This document shows positions 23,126-29,759 of a DNA stretch of 30,041 nucleotides, in pieces. Both the position numbers and the translations under genes were made by a program. Under the pieces are notes generated by a model. The model saw only the letters and a list, made by a program, of their open reading frames with translations, had not been told where the DNA came from and ran no database searches. This stretch comes from a virus. Position 1 is the first letter of the stretch; each line of letters starts with the position of its first letter. The stretch is from positions 1 to 30,041 of the IMG/VR virus record IMGVR_UViG_3300026518_000043; one strand, given 5' to 3'.

Positions 23126-23704
23126 ATGACAAAATTGTTAGACAAATATAAGAGCGGAGGCGGCAAGAAGTTTCCTCCTGTTGGAGCTGGCACATATCCA
23201 GCACGCATTGCCCAAATCATTGACTTGGGCTTACAGAAGGATAGCTATCAAGGTGAGGAAAGCGTTAAGCCCAAACTGTTCATTACGTTTGAGCTGCCAA
23301 CAAAGAAGATTGAGATTGATGGCGAGATGAAGCCGCGTTGGATTAGCCGTGAATACACAAAGAGCACGCATGAGATGTCAGCTCTAACATCTGTAATTAT
23401 GGCTGTATGCCCTGATGCTTCTTCGTTTGAGGACTTGCTTGGGAAGCCATGCCTTATTCAGACAGGGCTTACAAGTGGAGGCAACGATAAGATTATTAGT
23501 GTTGCTCCTGAAATGGAAGGAATGGTGACGCCTCCATTGGCTAATGGCACTGTGCTCTATGACTTGGAGCATCCTTCGCAAGCAATCTATGACAATCTTC
23601 CTCGCTTCTTGCAGGAGAAAATTGACAACAGGATTGTGCAAGGGAAGCCTGCGGCTCCTAGCAAAGACCCGTTTGAGGGAACAGACGAGGATTTGCCTTT
23701 TTAG
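23126..23704 (+). CDS. Phage single-stranded-DNA-binding-like protein
   Basis: 192 residues from the ATG at 23126 (SD AGGAGA). The ORF extends 18 codons further upstream without a site. The pattern is a basic N-terminus, PPVGAGTYPARIAQIIDLG, LFITFELPTKK, WISREYTKSTHEMSALTSVI, FEDLLGKPCLIQTG and an acidic tail ending DEDLPF. This is the layout of a phage OB-fold ssDNA-binding family found next to helicases. The acidic -DLPF end resembles the protein-interaction tip of SSBs. The stop is TAG. Confidence 0.6.
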   Translation: MTKLLDKYKSGGGKKFPPVGAGTYPARIAQIIDLGLQKDSYQGEESVKPKLFITFELPTKKIEIDGEMKPRWISREYTKSTHEMSALTSVIMAVCPDASSFEDLLGKPCLIQTGLTSGGNDKIISVAPEMEGMVTPPLANGTVLYDLEHPSQAIYDNLPRFLQEKIDNRIVQGKPAAPSKDPFEGTDEDLPF

Positions 23705-23779
23705 GAGCATACTAGTTAGCTCCTTGTAAGACGCATAGACCAACGGGGTTTCCCTTCCCTTCTCCCCTCCAAGGCTATG
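23703..23779 (+). other. Hairpins after the ssDNA-binding gene
   Basis: AGGAGC (23703-23708) pairs with GCTCCT (23719-23724) right at the stop codon. Then CGCATAG near 23732 pairs with CTATGCG near 23779, enclosing a GGGG/CCCC helix and a pyrimidine-rich loop. No T run follows, so these are more likely RNA-stability or regulatory elements than terminators. The remaining bases up to 23840 hold only the SD of the next small gene. Confidence 0.4.
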
Positions 23780-23840
23780 CGCCAGCCTGAGCATGCTGCC
23801 TAACTGCTCACCTTCTCATTACAATTAAAAGGAGGCAGCT

Positions 23841-23969
23841 ATGCATGAGACAGCAGAACAATGCCGTGCTGCGCTTAGGCGTAGGCAAGAGGCTAAAGAA
23901 CAGAGTAAAAGATATTGGAGACGCATCCGCTTAACCGGATATGTTGATAAGATTGACACGAAAAATTGA
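23841..23969 (+). CDS. 42-residue basic protein
   Basis: MHETAEQCRAALRRRQEAKE and a basic Arg/Lys helix (QSKRYWRRIRLTGYVDK). A very good SD (AAAAGGAGG) lies 6-7 nt upstream. It is a single charged helix, perhaps DNA- or RNA-binding. It lies between two structured RNA regions. No family was recognised. Confidence 0.5.
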   Translation: MHETAEQCRAALRRRQEAKEQSKRYWRRIRLTGYVDKIDTKN

Positions 23970-24001
23970 ACAAATAACATTAGCAATGTTTTCAGAAACA
24001 A

Positions 24002-24028
24002 AAAGCCCCACCATATAGGCAGGGCTTT
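24002..24028. terminator. Bidirectional terminator-like hairpin
   Basis: AAAGCCC (24002-24008) pairs with GGGCTTT (24022-24028) and an inner CC/GG. On the minus strand it is followed by a T run (GGGCTTTTTG); on the plus strand by only TTTC. Flanking TTTTCAGA and TCTGAAAA extend the symmetry. It may end transcription from either side or form the 5' edge of the RNA island. Confidence 0.5.
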
Positions 24029-24036
24029 CTGAAAAC

Positions 24037-24421
24037 TGGGTTGAGAGCTTGGCCGCCGAAACCCATTGACGCGAATTATAGCCTCAATGAATTCTCCTGC
24101 CAAGCACTTAGTAGTTTTTGGCGTTCTCCCCTTAAAGAAAAACAGCCATCCACCTGCATGTGAATAAACTGCAAGCGTCGAATGAGCGTGCAATAGGTTC
24201 CGCAACTAGCTCTATTAGGCGTAGTGGGAAGCGGCTGTTCTGACCCCTTGAGCATCCCGACTGTAAGGAATTGCGAAAGCAATGCCATTGTGGTGCGTTA
24301 ATAGCGTAGAAGGAAATAGCTTATCCTTGCTTACATGAATGCCAAGCCTTAAGTTGGAAGCCCCTGTAAGCAGCCTATGTGTATAGGCCAAAGTGGATAA
24401 GAAGGGGCTCTTACGCTCTTA
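24037..24421 (+). ncRNA. Unassigned structured RNA candidate with pseudoknot
   Basis: No credible gene in 385 nt but many exact complementary segments. GCTTGGC near 24047 with GCCAAGC near 24099; AACAGCC (24141-24147) with GGCTGTT (24233-24239); ATTGC-GAAA-GCAAT (24270-24283). 3' domain: AGCGTA (24303-24308) with TACGCT (24412-24417); CTTATCC (24320-24326) with GGATAAG (24395-24401); TGCTTAC (24328-24334) with GTAAGCA (24366-24372); GCCTAT-GTGT-ATAGGC (24373-24388); and AGCCCCT (24359-24365) with AGGGGCT (24403-24409), which crosses the previous pairs as a pseudoknot. UGAGAGC near 24042 could close the whole unit with GCUCUUA (24415-24421), sharing three bases with TACGCT. The strand is inferred from neighbours. 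It could be a free ncRNA, a leader riboswitch, or a mobile-element remnant. Confidence 0.5.
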
Positions 24422-24438
24422 AAATAAGGAGGAAGAAG

Positions 24439-24522
24439 GTGGAAGGGAAAACAGAATGGGATGAAGCAGACGAACAGAATGACGAGCGCTGGCTAGAAGA
24501 AAAGGAGAAGGAAAATGGCTGA
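24439..24522 (+). CDS. 27-residue acidic ORF after the RNA island
   Basis: GTG start with a strong SD (AAGGAGGAAG). The peptide MEGKTEWDEADEQNDERWLE ends in a Glu/Lys-rich tail whose codons contain the SD of the endonuclease. It overlaps the endonuclease start by 8 bp. It could be a leader peptide coupling translation, or simply a small gene. Weakly supported by SD and position only. Confidence 0.35.
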   Translation: MEGKTEWDEADEQNDERWLEEKEKENG

Positions 24523-25030
24523 TGTTTACAAGAAAGGAATGCCATTAACTCAATCAAGGCTTAAAGAAGTTCTCGACTACAATAAAAATACAGGTGAGTT
24601 TAGATGGAAGGTTGCTCGCGGATGTAAACAAAAAGGCTCTATTGCAGGTCACAATGAGGCTGGCGCCTATGTGGTAATTAGAATTGACAATATTAAATAC
24701 AAAGGTCACAGGCTTGCTTGGCTTTATATGAACGGAGAGCTTCCTGACTGCGATATTGACCACGTAAACCATAATCGGTATGACAATAGAATTGAAAATC
24801 TACGTACTGTAACTAGAGCGCTAAATAATAAAAATCGCCCCAAGAGCCCAGATAATAAAAGCGGCACAACAGGCGTTTGTTTTCATAAAACAATAGGTAA
24901 ATGGCAATCTTTTATTAGAGTGAATGGAGTGCAAAAATATCTAGGTGTATATATAACATTGCTTGCAGCGGAAACCGCTCGCCATGTTGCAAATATAAAA
25001 TATGGATTCCATAAAAATCATGGAAAGTAA
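24515..25030 (+). CDS. HNH homing endonuclease with AP2 domain (copy 2)
   Basis: 171 residues, paralogous to the 21148-21645 protein. LKEVLDYNKNTGEFRWK opens the domain, then YKGHRLAWLYMNGELPDCD, HNH core IDHVNHNRYDNRIENLRTV, AP2-like GTTGVCF, then WQSFIRVNGVQKYLGVYITL, and the same ANIKYGFHKNHGK ending. SD AAAAGGAGAAGG. It sits immediately downstream of the structured RNA island. It is free-standing, with no interrupted gene around it that I can see. Confidence 0.85.
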   Translation: MADVYKKGMPLTQSRLKEVLDYNKNTGEFRWKVARGCKQKGSIAGHNEAGAYVVIRIDNIKYKGHRLAWLYMNGELPDCDIDHVNHNRYDNRIENLRTVTRALNNKNRPKSPDNKSGTTGVCFHKTIGKWQSFIRVNGVQKYLGVYITLLAAETARHVANIKYGFHKNHGK

Positions 25031-25041
25031 GGGAGGACGCA

Positions 25042-25278
25042 ATGGCTGACATTTATAAGGATGGGATTTTATATACTACATTTGAGATAGATGTTGAAGT
25101 GGAGCGAATGCCTGATGGTGAGATTGTTGCTCGCCCTTATGGACAGGAAGCTGACATCTTCCCGTATGAAGACTGGTATGAATTGAAGCAGATGTATGAA
25201 GTGGAAGAGGCATTTGACCTCAAAGAGCAAGACCTTGCAAGTAAGGCAATGGACATTAAATGGGAGAGTATGAAATGA
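25042..25278 (+). CDS. 78-residue acidic protein
   Basis: MADIYKDGILYTTFEIDVEV is beta-like. A WYELKQMYEVEEAFDLKEQD helix follows. The strongly acidic character and short alpha/beta layout are common in small phage proteins of unknown role. SD GGGAGG. It ends where the next gene begins (ATGA). Confidence 0.5.
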   Translation: MADIYKDGILYTTFEIDVEVERMPDGEIVARPYGQEADIFPYEDWYELKQMYEVEEAFDLKEQDLASKAMDIKWESMK

Positions 25279-25502
25279 GAGTGAAGCAATGTTGTCAGCT
25301 TGATTGTACTGACTTCTCAACGCATGAAAGTCAGCTATGTGAGAAGCATTTAACACAACACCTTACAAGGTGCGCAGAATTGACTAGAAGTGAATTGAAA
25401 ACAGAGCAGCTGCAATCACTCATACGGGAATATCAAAGCCGAATAGAAGCCATTGAGCGAGATATAAGGGAGATAAAGAATAGGAGCCAGCAGCATGGTT
25501 AA
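25275..25502 (+). CDS. 75-residue cysteine/coiled-coil protein
   Basis: From the ATG at 25275 (MRVKQCCQLDCTDFSTHESQ). An in-frame ATG at 25260 is possible but less well placed. Three Cys, then C-x2-H (LCEKHL), suggest a zinc knuckle at the N-terminus. A long charged helix follows (LIREYQSRIEAIERDIREIK), probably a coiled coil. Function unknown. It overlaps the next gene by 8 bp. Confidence 0.5.
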   Translation: MRVKQCCQLDCTDFSTHESQLCEKHLTQHLTRCAELTRSELKTEQLQSLIREYQSRIEAIERDIREIKNRSQQHG

Positions 25503-25710
25503 GCTTACGGATAAGGAGCGGAAAATCATCTGCGACTATTCCGTCAAATACAGCGTTCAGGCTGCTGCTGATATGTACGGCTTAAGCTTGTCAGGCATAG
25601 CAAAGATTAGGAAGAAGTTTGGCGTACAAAAGAAGCGGAAACAAAAGAAGGAAGTTATTGCTAAAATACCAGAAGTGAATGCCATGCTATTTATGGCAGC
25701 TAATAAATAA
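25495..25710 (+). CDS. Small helix-turn-helix protein
   Basis: 71 residues. KIICDYSVKYSVQAAADMYG followed by LSLSGIAKIRKKFGVQKK is a helix-turn-helix of the resolvase/transposase-like type, with a basic Lys/Arg stretch after it. It probably binds DNA as a regulator. SD AGGAG lies inside the preceding gene. Confidence 0.55.
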   Translation: MVKLTDKERKIICDYSVKYSVQAAADMYGLSLSGIAKIRKKFGVQKKRKQKKEVIAKIPEVNAMLFMAANK

Positions 25711-25720
25711 GGAGAAGGGT

Positions 25721-26077
25721 ATGACACATAAAGAACTTGTTAGAAACTTAAAGAAGAAGCCTCAAGAAATTACATTAAACATGACGGTTGCTGAGGCAGA
25801 TATGATACACATGGTGATGGGAATCTGCGGAGAAACTGGCGAGCTGCTAGACATCATCAAGAAGCATACGATGTATAAAAAGCCATTGGATATGCAGCAT
25901 GTTGTGGAAGAATTGGGTGATATTGAATTCTATCTTGAAGGGCTACGTCAAACGCTTGGCGTTAATAGGGACGTCATCCTAGCAGAAAACATTAAAAAGC
26001 TTTCTAAGCGATATTCAGATGGCGTGTATAGCAATGATGCTGCCATTAACAGGGCAGACAAGGAGAAGGGACAATGA
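25721..26077 (+). CDS. MazG-like nucleotide pyrophosphohydrolase
   Basis: 118 residues from the ATG at 25721 (SD AAGGAGAAGGG). The MazG/dUTPase-type all-helical metal site is present: GICGETGELLDIIKKH with E38 and E41, then VVEELGDIEFYLEGL with E64 and D67, and a trailing IKKLSKRY. Such enzymes hydrolyse NTPs or dNTPs, or the alarmone (p)ppGpp, to monophosphates. In phages they may adjust nucleotide pools or the stringent response. It overlaps the nuclease gene by 4 bp. Confidence 0.75.
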   Translation: MTHKELVRNLKKKPQEITLNMTVAEADMIHMVMGICGETGELLDIIKKHTMYKKPLDMQHVVEELGDIEFYLEGLRQTLGVNRDVILAENIKKLSKRYSDGVYSNDAAINRADKEKGQ

Positions 26078-26892
26078 AATCAGTTGTCAGAGACGTACAA
26101 GAACTAATCGACAAGGGCATCATGGCATCAGACGAATGGGCTTCTGAGTTTGCACGGCAGATGGGAAAGATGATGCAAGACAGAATGAAGCCGCGTAAGG
26201 ATGAACACAAGCTTCGCCTCTCAAGTCTTGGTAAGTGTGATAGATATTTATGGTATAGCGTCAGACCAGTGGAAAAGGAAGAGCTGCGCTATGATGTAAA
26301 GCTAAAGTTTTTGTACGGAGATGTTATTGAGCTGATGCTCTTGGAGCTAATTAAGCTAACAGGCCATTCAGTTGAGGGTGAACAGCAGGAAGTAAGCTTG
26401 TGCGGAATCAAAGGACATATCGACGCTGTTATTGATGGAAAGGTTATTGATGTTAAATCGACATCGCGCTTTGGCTTTAAGAAGTTCCAAGACGGGACGC
26501 TGTATAAGGATGACCCTTTCGGCTATCAATATCAATTAGCCGCATATTCAGAAGGGTTAGGTATTGATGCAGGTGGTTGGATTGCACAATGCAAGGAGAG
26601 CGGAGCTGTATGCGCATGCCCTCCACTCAACCTTCCGAATGCATGGGATAGAGCGGAATATGTTGTAGGCATGGTGGAGAATGACAATCCTCCAGAGCGT
26701 TATGCTGCTGTGTCAGATGGTAAGAGTGGGAATGAAAAGCTTTGCACACAATGCAGCTATTGCATGTATAAAGAAGAATGCTGGAAGGATGCAAACATGG
26801 GAGCAGGACTACGCAAAGTGCTGTATGCCAATGGACCACGCTGGCTAACGAAGGTGGTGAAGGAACCACAATTAAGAGGAGTGAGAGTATGA
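26074..26892 (+). CDS. Cas4/RecB-like PD-(D/E)XK nuclease with Fe-S cysteines
   Basis: 272 residues. An N-terminal Cys55 lies in LSSLGKCDRYLWY. Catalytic motifs: GHIDAVIDGKVIDVKSTS with D117, D126 and K128, then the motif QYQLAAY (Q154, Y158). C-terminal cysteines are C224, C227, C230 and C236 (LCTQCSYCMYKEEC). One early and several late cysteines match the Fe-S cluster layout of Cas4/AddB-type nucleases. It is likely a DNA exonuclease for recombination or replication, acting with the nearby ssDNA-binding protein. There is no CRISPR array here, so a CRISPR role is unlikely. Confidence 0.72.
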   Translation: MKSVVRDVQELIDKGIMASDEWASEFARQMGKMMQDRMKPRKDEHKLRLSSLGKCDRYLWYSVRPVEKEELRYDVKLKFLYGDVIELMLLELIKLTGHSVEGEQQEVSLCGIKGHIDAVIDGKVIDVKSTSRFGFKKFQDGTLYKDDPFGYQYQLAAYSEGLGIDAGGWIAQCKESGAVCACPPLNLPNAWDRAEYVVGMVENDNPPERYAAVSDGKSGNEKLCTQCSYCMYKEECWKDANMGAGLRKVLYANGPRWLTKVVKEPQLRGVRV

Positions 26893-27086
26893 AGTGCCTT
26901 CAATGTAATGGAACAGGCTTTGTTTATACGCCGCAGCATAAGGAAATACAATGCAATAATTGTCTAGGTCTTGGAGAATACAAGGTGATAGAGGTTGCTG
27001 TCGGCTTTAATGAGGCAAGGGTTGTTGGCAAGAAGGGGCTCTCAATGCCGATTGAAAGCGTTAGCGACCTATATAGACGTGTCTAA
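26889..27086 (+). CDS. DnaJ-type zinc-finger mini-protein
   Basis: 65 residues from the ATG at 26889, coupled to the nuclease stop (ATGA). Two CxxCxGxG-like units, CLQCNGTG and CNNCLGLG, make half of a DnaJ central zinc domain. The rest is a short beta tail. It may be a zinc-binding adaptor or chaperone-like factor. The coding region beyond the knuckles gives no clue. Confidence 0.6.
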   Translation: MKCLQCNGTGFVYTPQHKEIQCNNCLGLGEYKVIEVAVGFNEARVVGKKGLSMPIESVSDLYRRV

Positions 27087-27471
27087 GCGTAATATACCAC
27101 GACCGCGCAATGGCGGTAGCTGGTCGGAAAGCGAATACTGGGCTGCCGTCCGTTCTGCCTTGCGTCACAAGTTTCGCTATTGGAAGCCTATGCAGCAGAA
27201 GAAGCTGGAGGCAAGAAGAAAAAGCCAAAGTGACAACAAGCGATTGAAGTGGGAATATCAATGCGCCGATTGCAAGGGATGGTATGCAGGGAAGGAAGTT
27301 CAAATAGACCACATCGTTGAATGCGGCAGCTTAAAATGTGCTGATGATTTAGCAGGGTTCCTAGAGAGGCTTACACCAGAAGACCCTGACGCGTTTCAAG
27401 TGCTGTGTAAGCCATGCCATCATAAACGAACGCAAGCTTACAGAGCAAGGCTTAGGGCATCTGAAAAATAA
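27079..27471 (+). CDS. HNH endonuclease-family protein with zinc cysteines
   Basis: 130 residues from the GTG at 27079, which overlaps the previous stop. There is no ATG nearby and the SD is weak. YQCADCKGWYAGKEVQIDHI (about residues 67-86) holds the first Cys pair and the HNH DHI. The second pair is in FQVLCKPCHHKRTQ. The N-terminal part has SESEYWAAVRSALRHKFRYW. It may be an HNH nuclease acting in replication or packaging. It differs from the AP2-HNH homing enzymes. Confidence 0.65.
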   Translation: MSKRNIPRPRNGGSWSESEYWAAVRSALRHKFRYWKPMQQKKLEARRKSQSDNKRLKWEYQCADCKGWYAGKEVQIDHIVECGSLKCADDLAGFLERLTPEDPDAFQVLCKPCHHKRTQAYRARLRASEK

Positions 27472-27492
27472 AAACGCGTTTACGAGGGTTCT

Positions 27493-27699
27493 ATGCGCTT
27501 AGAAATAGAAAAGAGAAGGGGATACATGAGACCAGCAGCAGCGTTCAGTATTAAATGCCCTTGGTCATATAGCTGGTCAGACACACAGGATGGATGGATA
27601 AGCGTGCAGCATTGCTTGCATTGCAAATATAATGAAGTGATACACATATATCAAGATGAGCAGTTTGTTAAATGCTCTTTTAAGGAGGGTGAAAAATGA
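27493..27699 (+). CDS. Small Cys/Trp-rich protein
   Basis: 68 residues from the ATG at 27493 (SD GAGGG). An ATG at 27526 with AGAAGGGG is an equally good start and gives 57 residues. The body has [20 protein letters not shown], then CLHCKY and a last Cys, so a zinc site is possible. The tail is coupled to the pentapeptide gene (ATGA). No family was recognised. Confidence 0.45.
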   Translation: MRLEIEKRRGYMRPAAAFSIKCPWSYSWSDTQDGWISVQHCLHCKYNEVIHIYQDEQFVKCSFKEGEK

Positions 27700-28199
27700 A
27701 AGTCAATGGATATGAAATTAAGGCATGGGGAGACCTGGATGGCGCTGACTTGAGCGGCGCCAACCTGCGCAATGCCGACCTGTATGGCGCTGTCTTGCGT
27801 GGGGCTGACTTGCGTGAGGCTGACTTGCGCGACGCGATTTTATGCGGCGCTGACCTGCGCGGGGTTGACCTGCATCGCGCTGACTTGCGCAATGCCAACT
27901 TGTGTGAGGCCAACTTGCATGGCGCTGACTTACGTGGCGCCGATTTACATGGCGCTGACTTGCGAAACGTCATTGGAAATTCACAAGAGATTAAGTCGCT
28001 ACAACTAACAAAATACTACCACATAAGCTACACCGATGACGTGCTGGCTATCGGCTGTCAGCAGCATACGAAGAAGGCATGGCTGGCGTTCACTGACGAT
28101 CAAATCAGTGATATGAGCACAGGTATGCTTGAGTGGTGGAAAGAGTGGAAGCCTAAGCTTGAGATGCTTGGTGTATTTGATGACTTGGAGGTGAAGTGA
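27696..28199 (+). CDS. Pentapeptide-repeat protein
   Basis: 167 residues. From about residue 12 to 91 there are ~16 consecutive five-residue units of the A(D/N)LxG type ([19 protein letters not shown] and so on), forming a right-handed beta-helix. The C-terminal ~70 residues are a separate alpha/beta part ([17 protein letters not shown], then [20 protein letters not shown]). Known roles of such helices include DNA mimicry on gyrase and protein scaffolding. The phage role here is unknown. The DNA repeat units are near-identical 15-mers, so the copy number may vary. SD AAGGAGGG. Confidence 0.85.
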   Translation: MKVNGYEIKAWGDLDGADLSGANLRNADLYGAVLRGADLREADLRDAILCGADLRGVDLHRADLRNANLCEANLHGADLRGADLHGADLRNVIGNSQEIKSLQLTKYYHISYTDDVLAIGCQQHTKKAWLAFTDDQISDMSTGMLEWWKEWKPKLEMLGVFDDLEVK

Positions 28200-28603
28200 T
28201 GGCCGATACAATTTTTAGAATTGGAGACAAGCTAGATTCGGTAGAAGGCAGATGCTTTGTTGAGGATATAGTGCATGATAAAAGCCTCCCAGTAAAACTT
28301 AGGTTTGAAGATGGCATGTATAGATACGTGACTGCCGATGGCAGGGTTAATTCAACCGCAGACCACCCGTGCGTGTGGTTTCGTGAAACAGGTAAGCCGC
28401 CAGTGGTAGGCGAACGGCCAAGGCTTACTATCGGCAAGCCGACATGGTGCAGGGTGTGGCGTGCAGATTATGGTTACTGTATCAGATTGGTAGTTGATGC
28501 GAACAATGACTGCTACATGGATACACAAATGCGTCTCTGGAGCAACGCAGAGCCTTGCAGCAAGGATGAAATCCCTGGCTGGTGGCCGGAAGAATGGACA
28601 TAA
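28199..28603 (+). CDS. Uncharacterised beta-rich protein (134 residues)
   Basis: Starts [20 protein letters not shown] at the ATG at 28199, overlapping the upstream stop by one base (TGATG), with SD GGAGG. It has beta-rich segments (VKLRFEDGMYRYVTADGRVN; TWCRVWRADYGYCIRLVVD) and ends GWWPEEWT. Odd Trp/Cys content. No family was recognised. Confidence 0.55.
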   Translation: MADTIFRIGDKLDSVEGRCFVEDIVHDKSLPVKLRFEDGMYRYVTADGRVNSTADHPCVWFRETGKPPVVGERPRLTIGKPTWCRVWRADYGYCIRLVVDANNDCYMDTQMRLWSNAEPCSKDEIPGWWPEEWT

Positions 28604-28836
28604 CTTCATTAAGAATATGCACTTTCCGCTATGCGCTTGGTCGCTCGACCTACATTGTTAGCGCTGTTGTCGATGAGCTAATTGAGCATTGGGGCGAGTT
28701 TAAGGAATGGGAACGCAACATGATGTGCAATGATATTAAACACGCTATCAAACTCGGGGTAGCGGGCATGAAAATGGACGTTAAAGAATGGCAGCGCGTG
28801 TTGGAGCACGATAAGGAGGAAGCAAATGAAAATTGA
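28594..28836 (+). CDS. Small phage protein (MDITSLRICTF family style)
   Basis: 80 residues, start MDITSLRICTFRYALGRSTY. A GTG 12 nt upstream is an alternative. It has two helices with Trp (HWGEFKEWERNMMCNDIKHA; MKMDVKEWQRVLEHDKEE). I recall similar short proteins in many phage genomes but know no function. It overlaps both neighbours by about 10 bp. Confidence 0.55.
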   Translation: MDITSLRICTFRYALGRSTYIVSAVVDELIEHWGEFKEWERNMMCNDIKHAIKLGVAGMKMDVKEWQRVLEHDKEEANEN

Positions 28837-29308
28837 CGGTGTTGAAATTCCTGACGAAAAACTAATTGAAGCTGGCTGGACGCCGCCTGCCAAGAAGGAA
28901 GTGAAGAAGCGGTGGAGAGGTGATGACGAGCATCCCTACTTTTATATAAATTTATACGGGAATGTCACATCTGCACCTGAAAGTAGATATACCGAGGATA
29001 ATGCTAGATATTTGCTTGGTAACTACTACAGCTCTAAGAAAGAGGCCGAAAAAGCCCGTGATAAACAGCTTGCTTACATGCGATTACAGGATGCGCTGCT
29101 TGAATATAGCGACGGCTGGGAGCCTGATTGGAGTGATGGCGAACATGCTAAGTACGTGATTTATTGGAATCATAGAAGAAGGGCGTTCGTAGCAGATAAG
29201 CGATTCGAGTGGCAATATGAAGGTGTTTTTGTTGGCACTAAAGAAGCCTGTGAGCGCCTCATCAAAGAGCATGAAGATGATCTTAGGGCGGTTTGGGGGT
29301 TGGAGTAA
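28826..29308 (+). CDS. Uncharacterised 160-residue phage protein
   Basis: Starts MKIDGVEIPDEKLIEAGWTP with a good SD (AAGGAGGAAG). A basic linker follows (KKEVKKRWRGDDEHPYFYIN), then an aromatic alpha/beta region with NYYSSKKEAEKARDKQLAYM and a Trp-rich centre. The family-like opening (KIDGVEIPDE) is common among phage proteins of unknown function. It is coupled to the next gene (TAATG). Confidence 0.55.
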   Translation: MKIDGVEIPDEKLIEAGWTPPAKKEVKKRWRGDDEHPYFYINLYGNVTSAPESRYTEDNARYLLGNYYSSKKEAEKARDKQLAYMRLQDALLEYSDGWEPDWSDGEHAKYVIYWNHRRRAFVADKRFEWQYEGVFVGTKEACERLIKEHEDDLRAVWGLE

Positions 29309-29541
29309 TGATTGAGGAATTAGTAGCACACCTTCTAGGGGTCGATGCCGATGATCATTGGGATGACCTACCTGCTATGTTTGTAGATAAGTATGAAATT
29401 GAATTGTTTTGTGCCGAACGCCTCATAAGCGATTTGTTGCCCCTTTGTATGGAAGCTGAATCGCCACTAAGCGGTACAGTGTTTTGCGGCTTTGCTAATA
29501 AGAAAGAAGGTCGGTGGTTAATGAAGACGGAGGCGCAGTGA
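29308..29541 (+). CDS. 77-residue acidic protein
   Basis: Starts MIEELVAHLLGVDADDHWDD at the ATG at 29308 (SD TGGAG). Helical and acidic, with a FCAERLISDLLPLCMEAESP segment and a GFANKKEGRW end. No family was recognised. The next start overlaps its stop (TGATG). Confidence 0.5.
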   Translation: MIEELVAHLLGVDADDHWDDLPAMFVDKYEIELFCAERLISDLLPLCMEAESPLSGTVFCGFANKKEGRWLMKTEAQ

Positions 29542-29759
29542 TGAGTGAGGCAGCCGTATTCATTCTGATAATACCCCTTGTCCTGATAGACCTATACTAC
29601 ACACGGGAACGGTACAAAGCGAACTTGATATTTCTAAAGTTAGAGGTCGAAAACCATAAGGCTAGAATGAAATTAGAAGATAAGAAGTTTAAGTTGATTA
29701 TGAGTAGGCTAGATGATCTCTGCGAGAAGGCAGAAGCGAAGCCGAGAGGGTTAGAATGA
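29541..29759 (+). CDS. Single-pass membrane protein with coiled-coil tail
   Basis: 72 residues from the ATG at 29541 (SD GGAGGCG). N-terminal TM segment (AAVFILIIPLVLIDLYY), then a long charged helix (LIFLKLEVENHKARMKLEDK and on), so probably N-out/C-in or spanin-like geometry. No lipobox or partner spanin is visible. Coupled by ATGA to another tiny membrane protein. Confidence 0.55.
   Translation: MSEAAVFILIIPLVLIDLYYTRERYKANLIFLKLEVENHKARMKLEDKKFKLIMSRLDDLCEKAEAKPRGLE

Noticed and set aside
24197-24316. Firm naming of the RNA island as a cobalamin riboswitch
   Set aside because: Several boxes occur in the right order, but the CCCGCNACTGT box is two bases short and the P4 helix is poor. 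The stable AACAGCC/GGCTGTT helix also conflicts with that fold. Left unassigned.
24037-24430. Remnant of an IS605-type TnpB gene and its guide RNA
   Set aside because: The 3' hairpin layout is suggestive, but no zinc-ribbon or RuvC-like peptide can be read in any frame.
23700-24500. tRNA genes, including an amber suppressor
   Set aside because: No cloverleaf with a T-arm GGTTC pattern and acceptor pairing could be found. A dedicated tRNA scan would be decisive.
17710-25030. Whole-genome reassignment of UAG to glutamine
   Set aside because: Several genes end in TAG at sensible places with an SD for the next gene overlapping or close behind it (21643, 7384), and the ssDNA-binding-like protein ends at the family-like DLPF before TAG. 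Only the helicase needs UAG decoding.
27730-27965. Regular 15-bp repeats as a CRISPR array
   Set aside because: They are in-frame pentapeptide codons without spacers.
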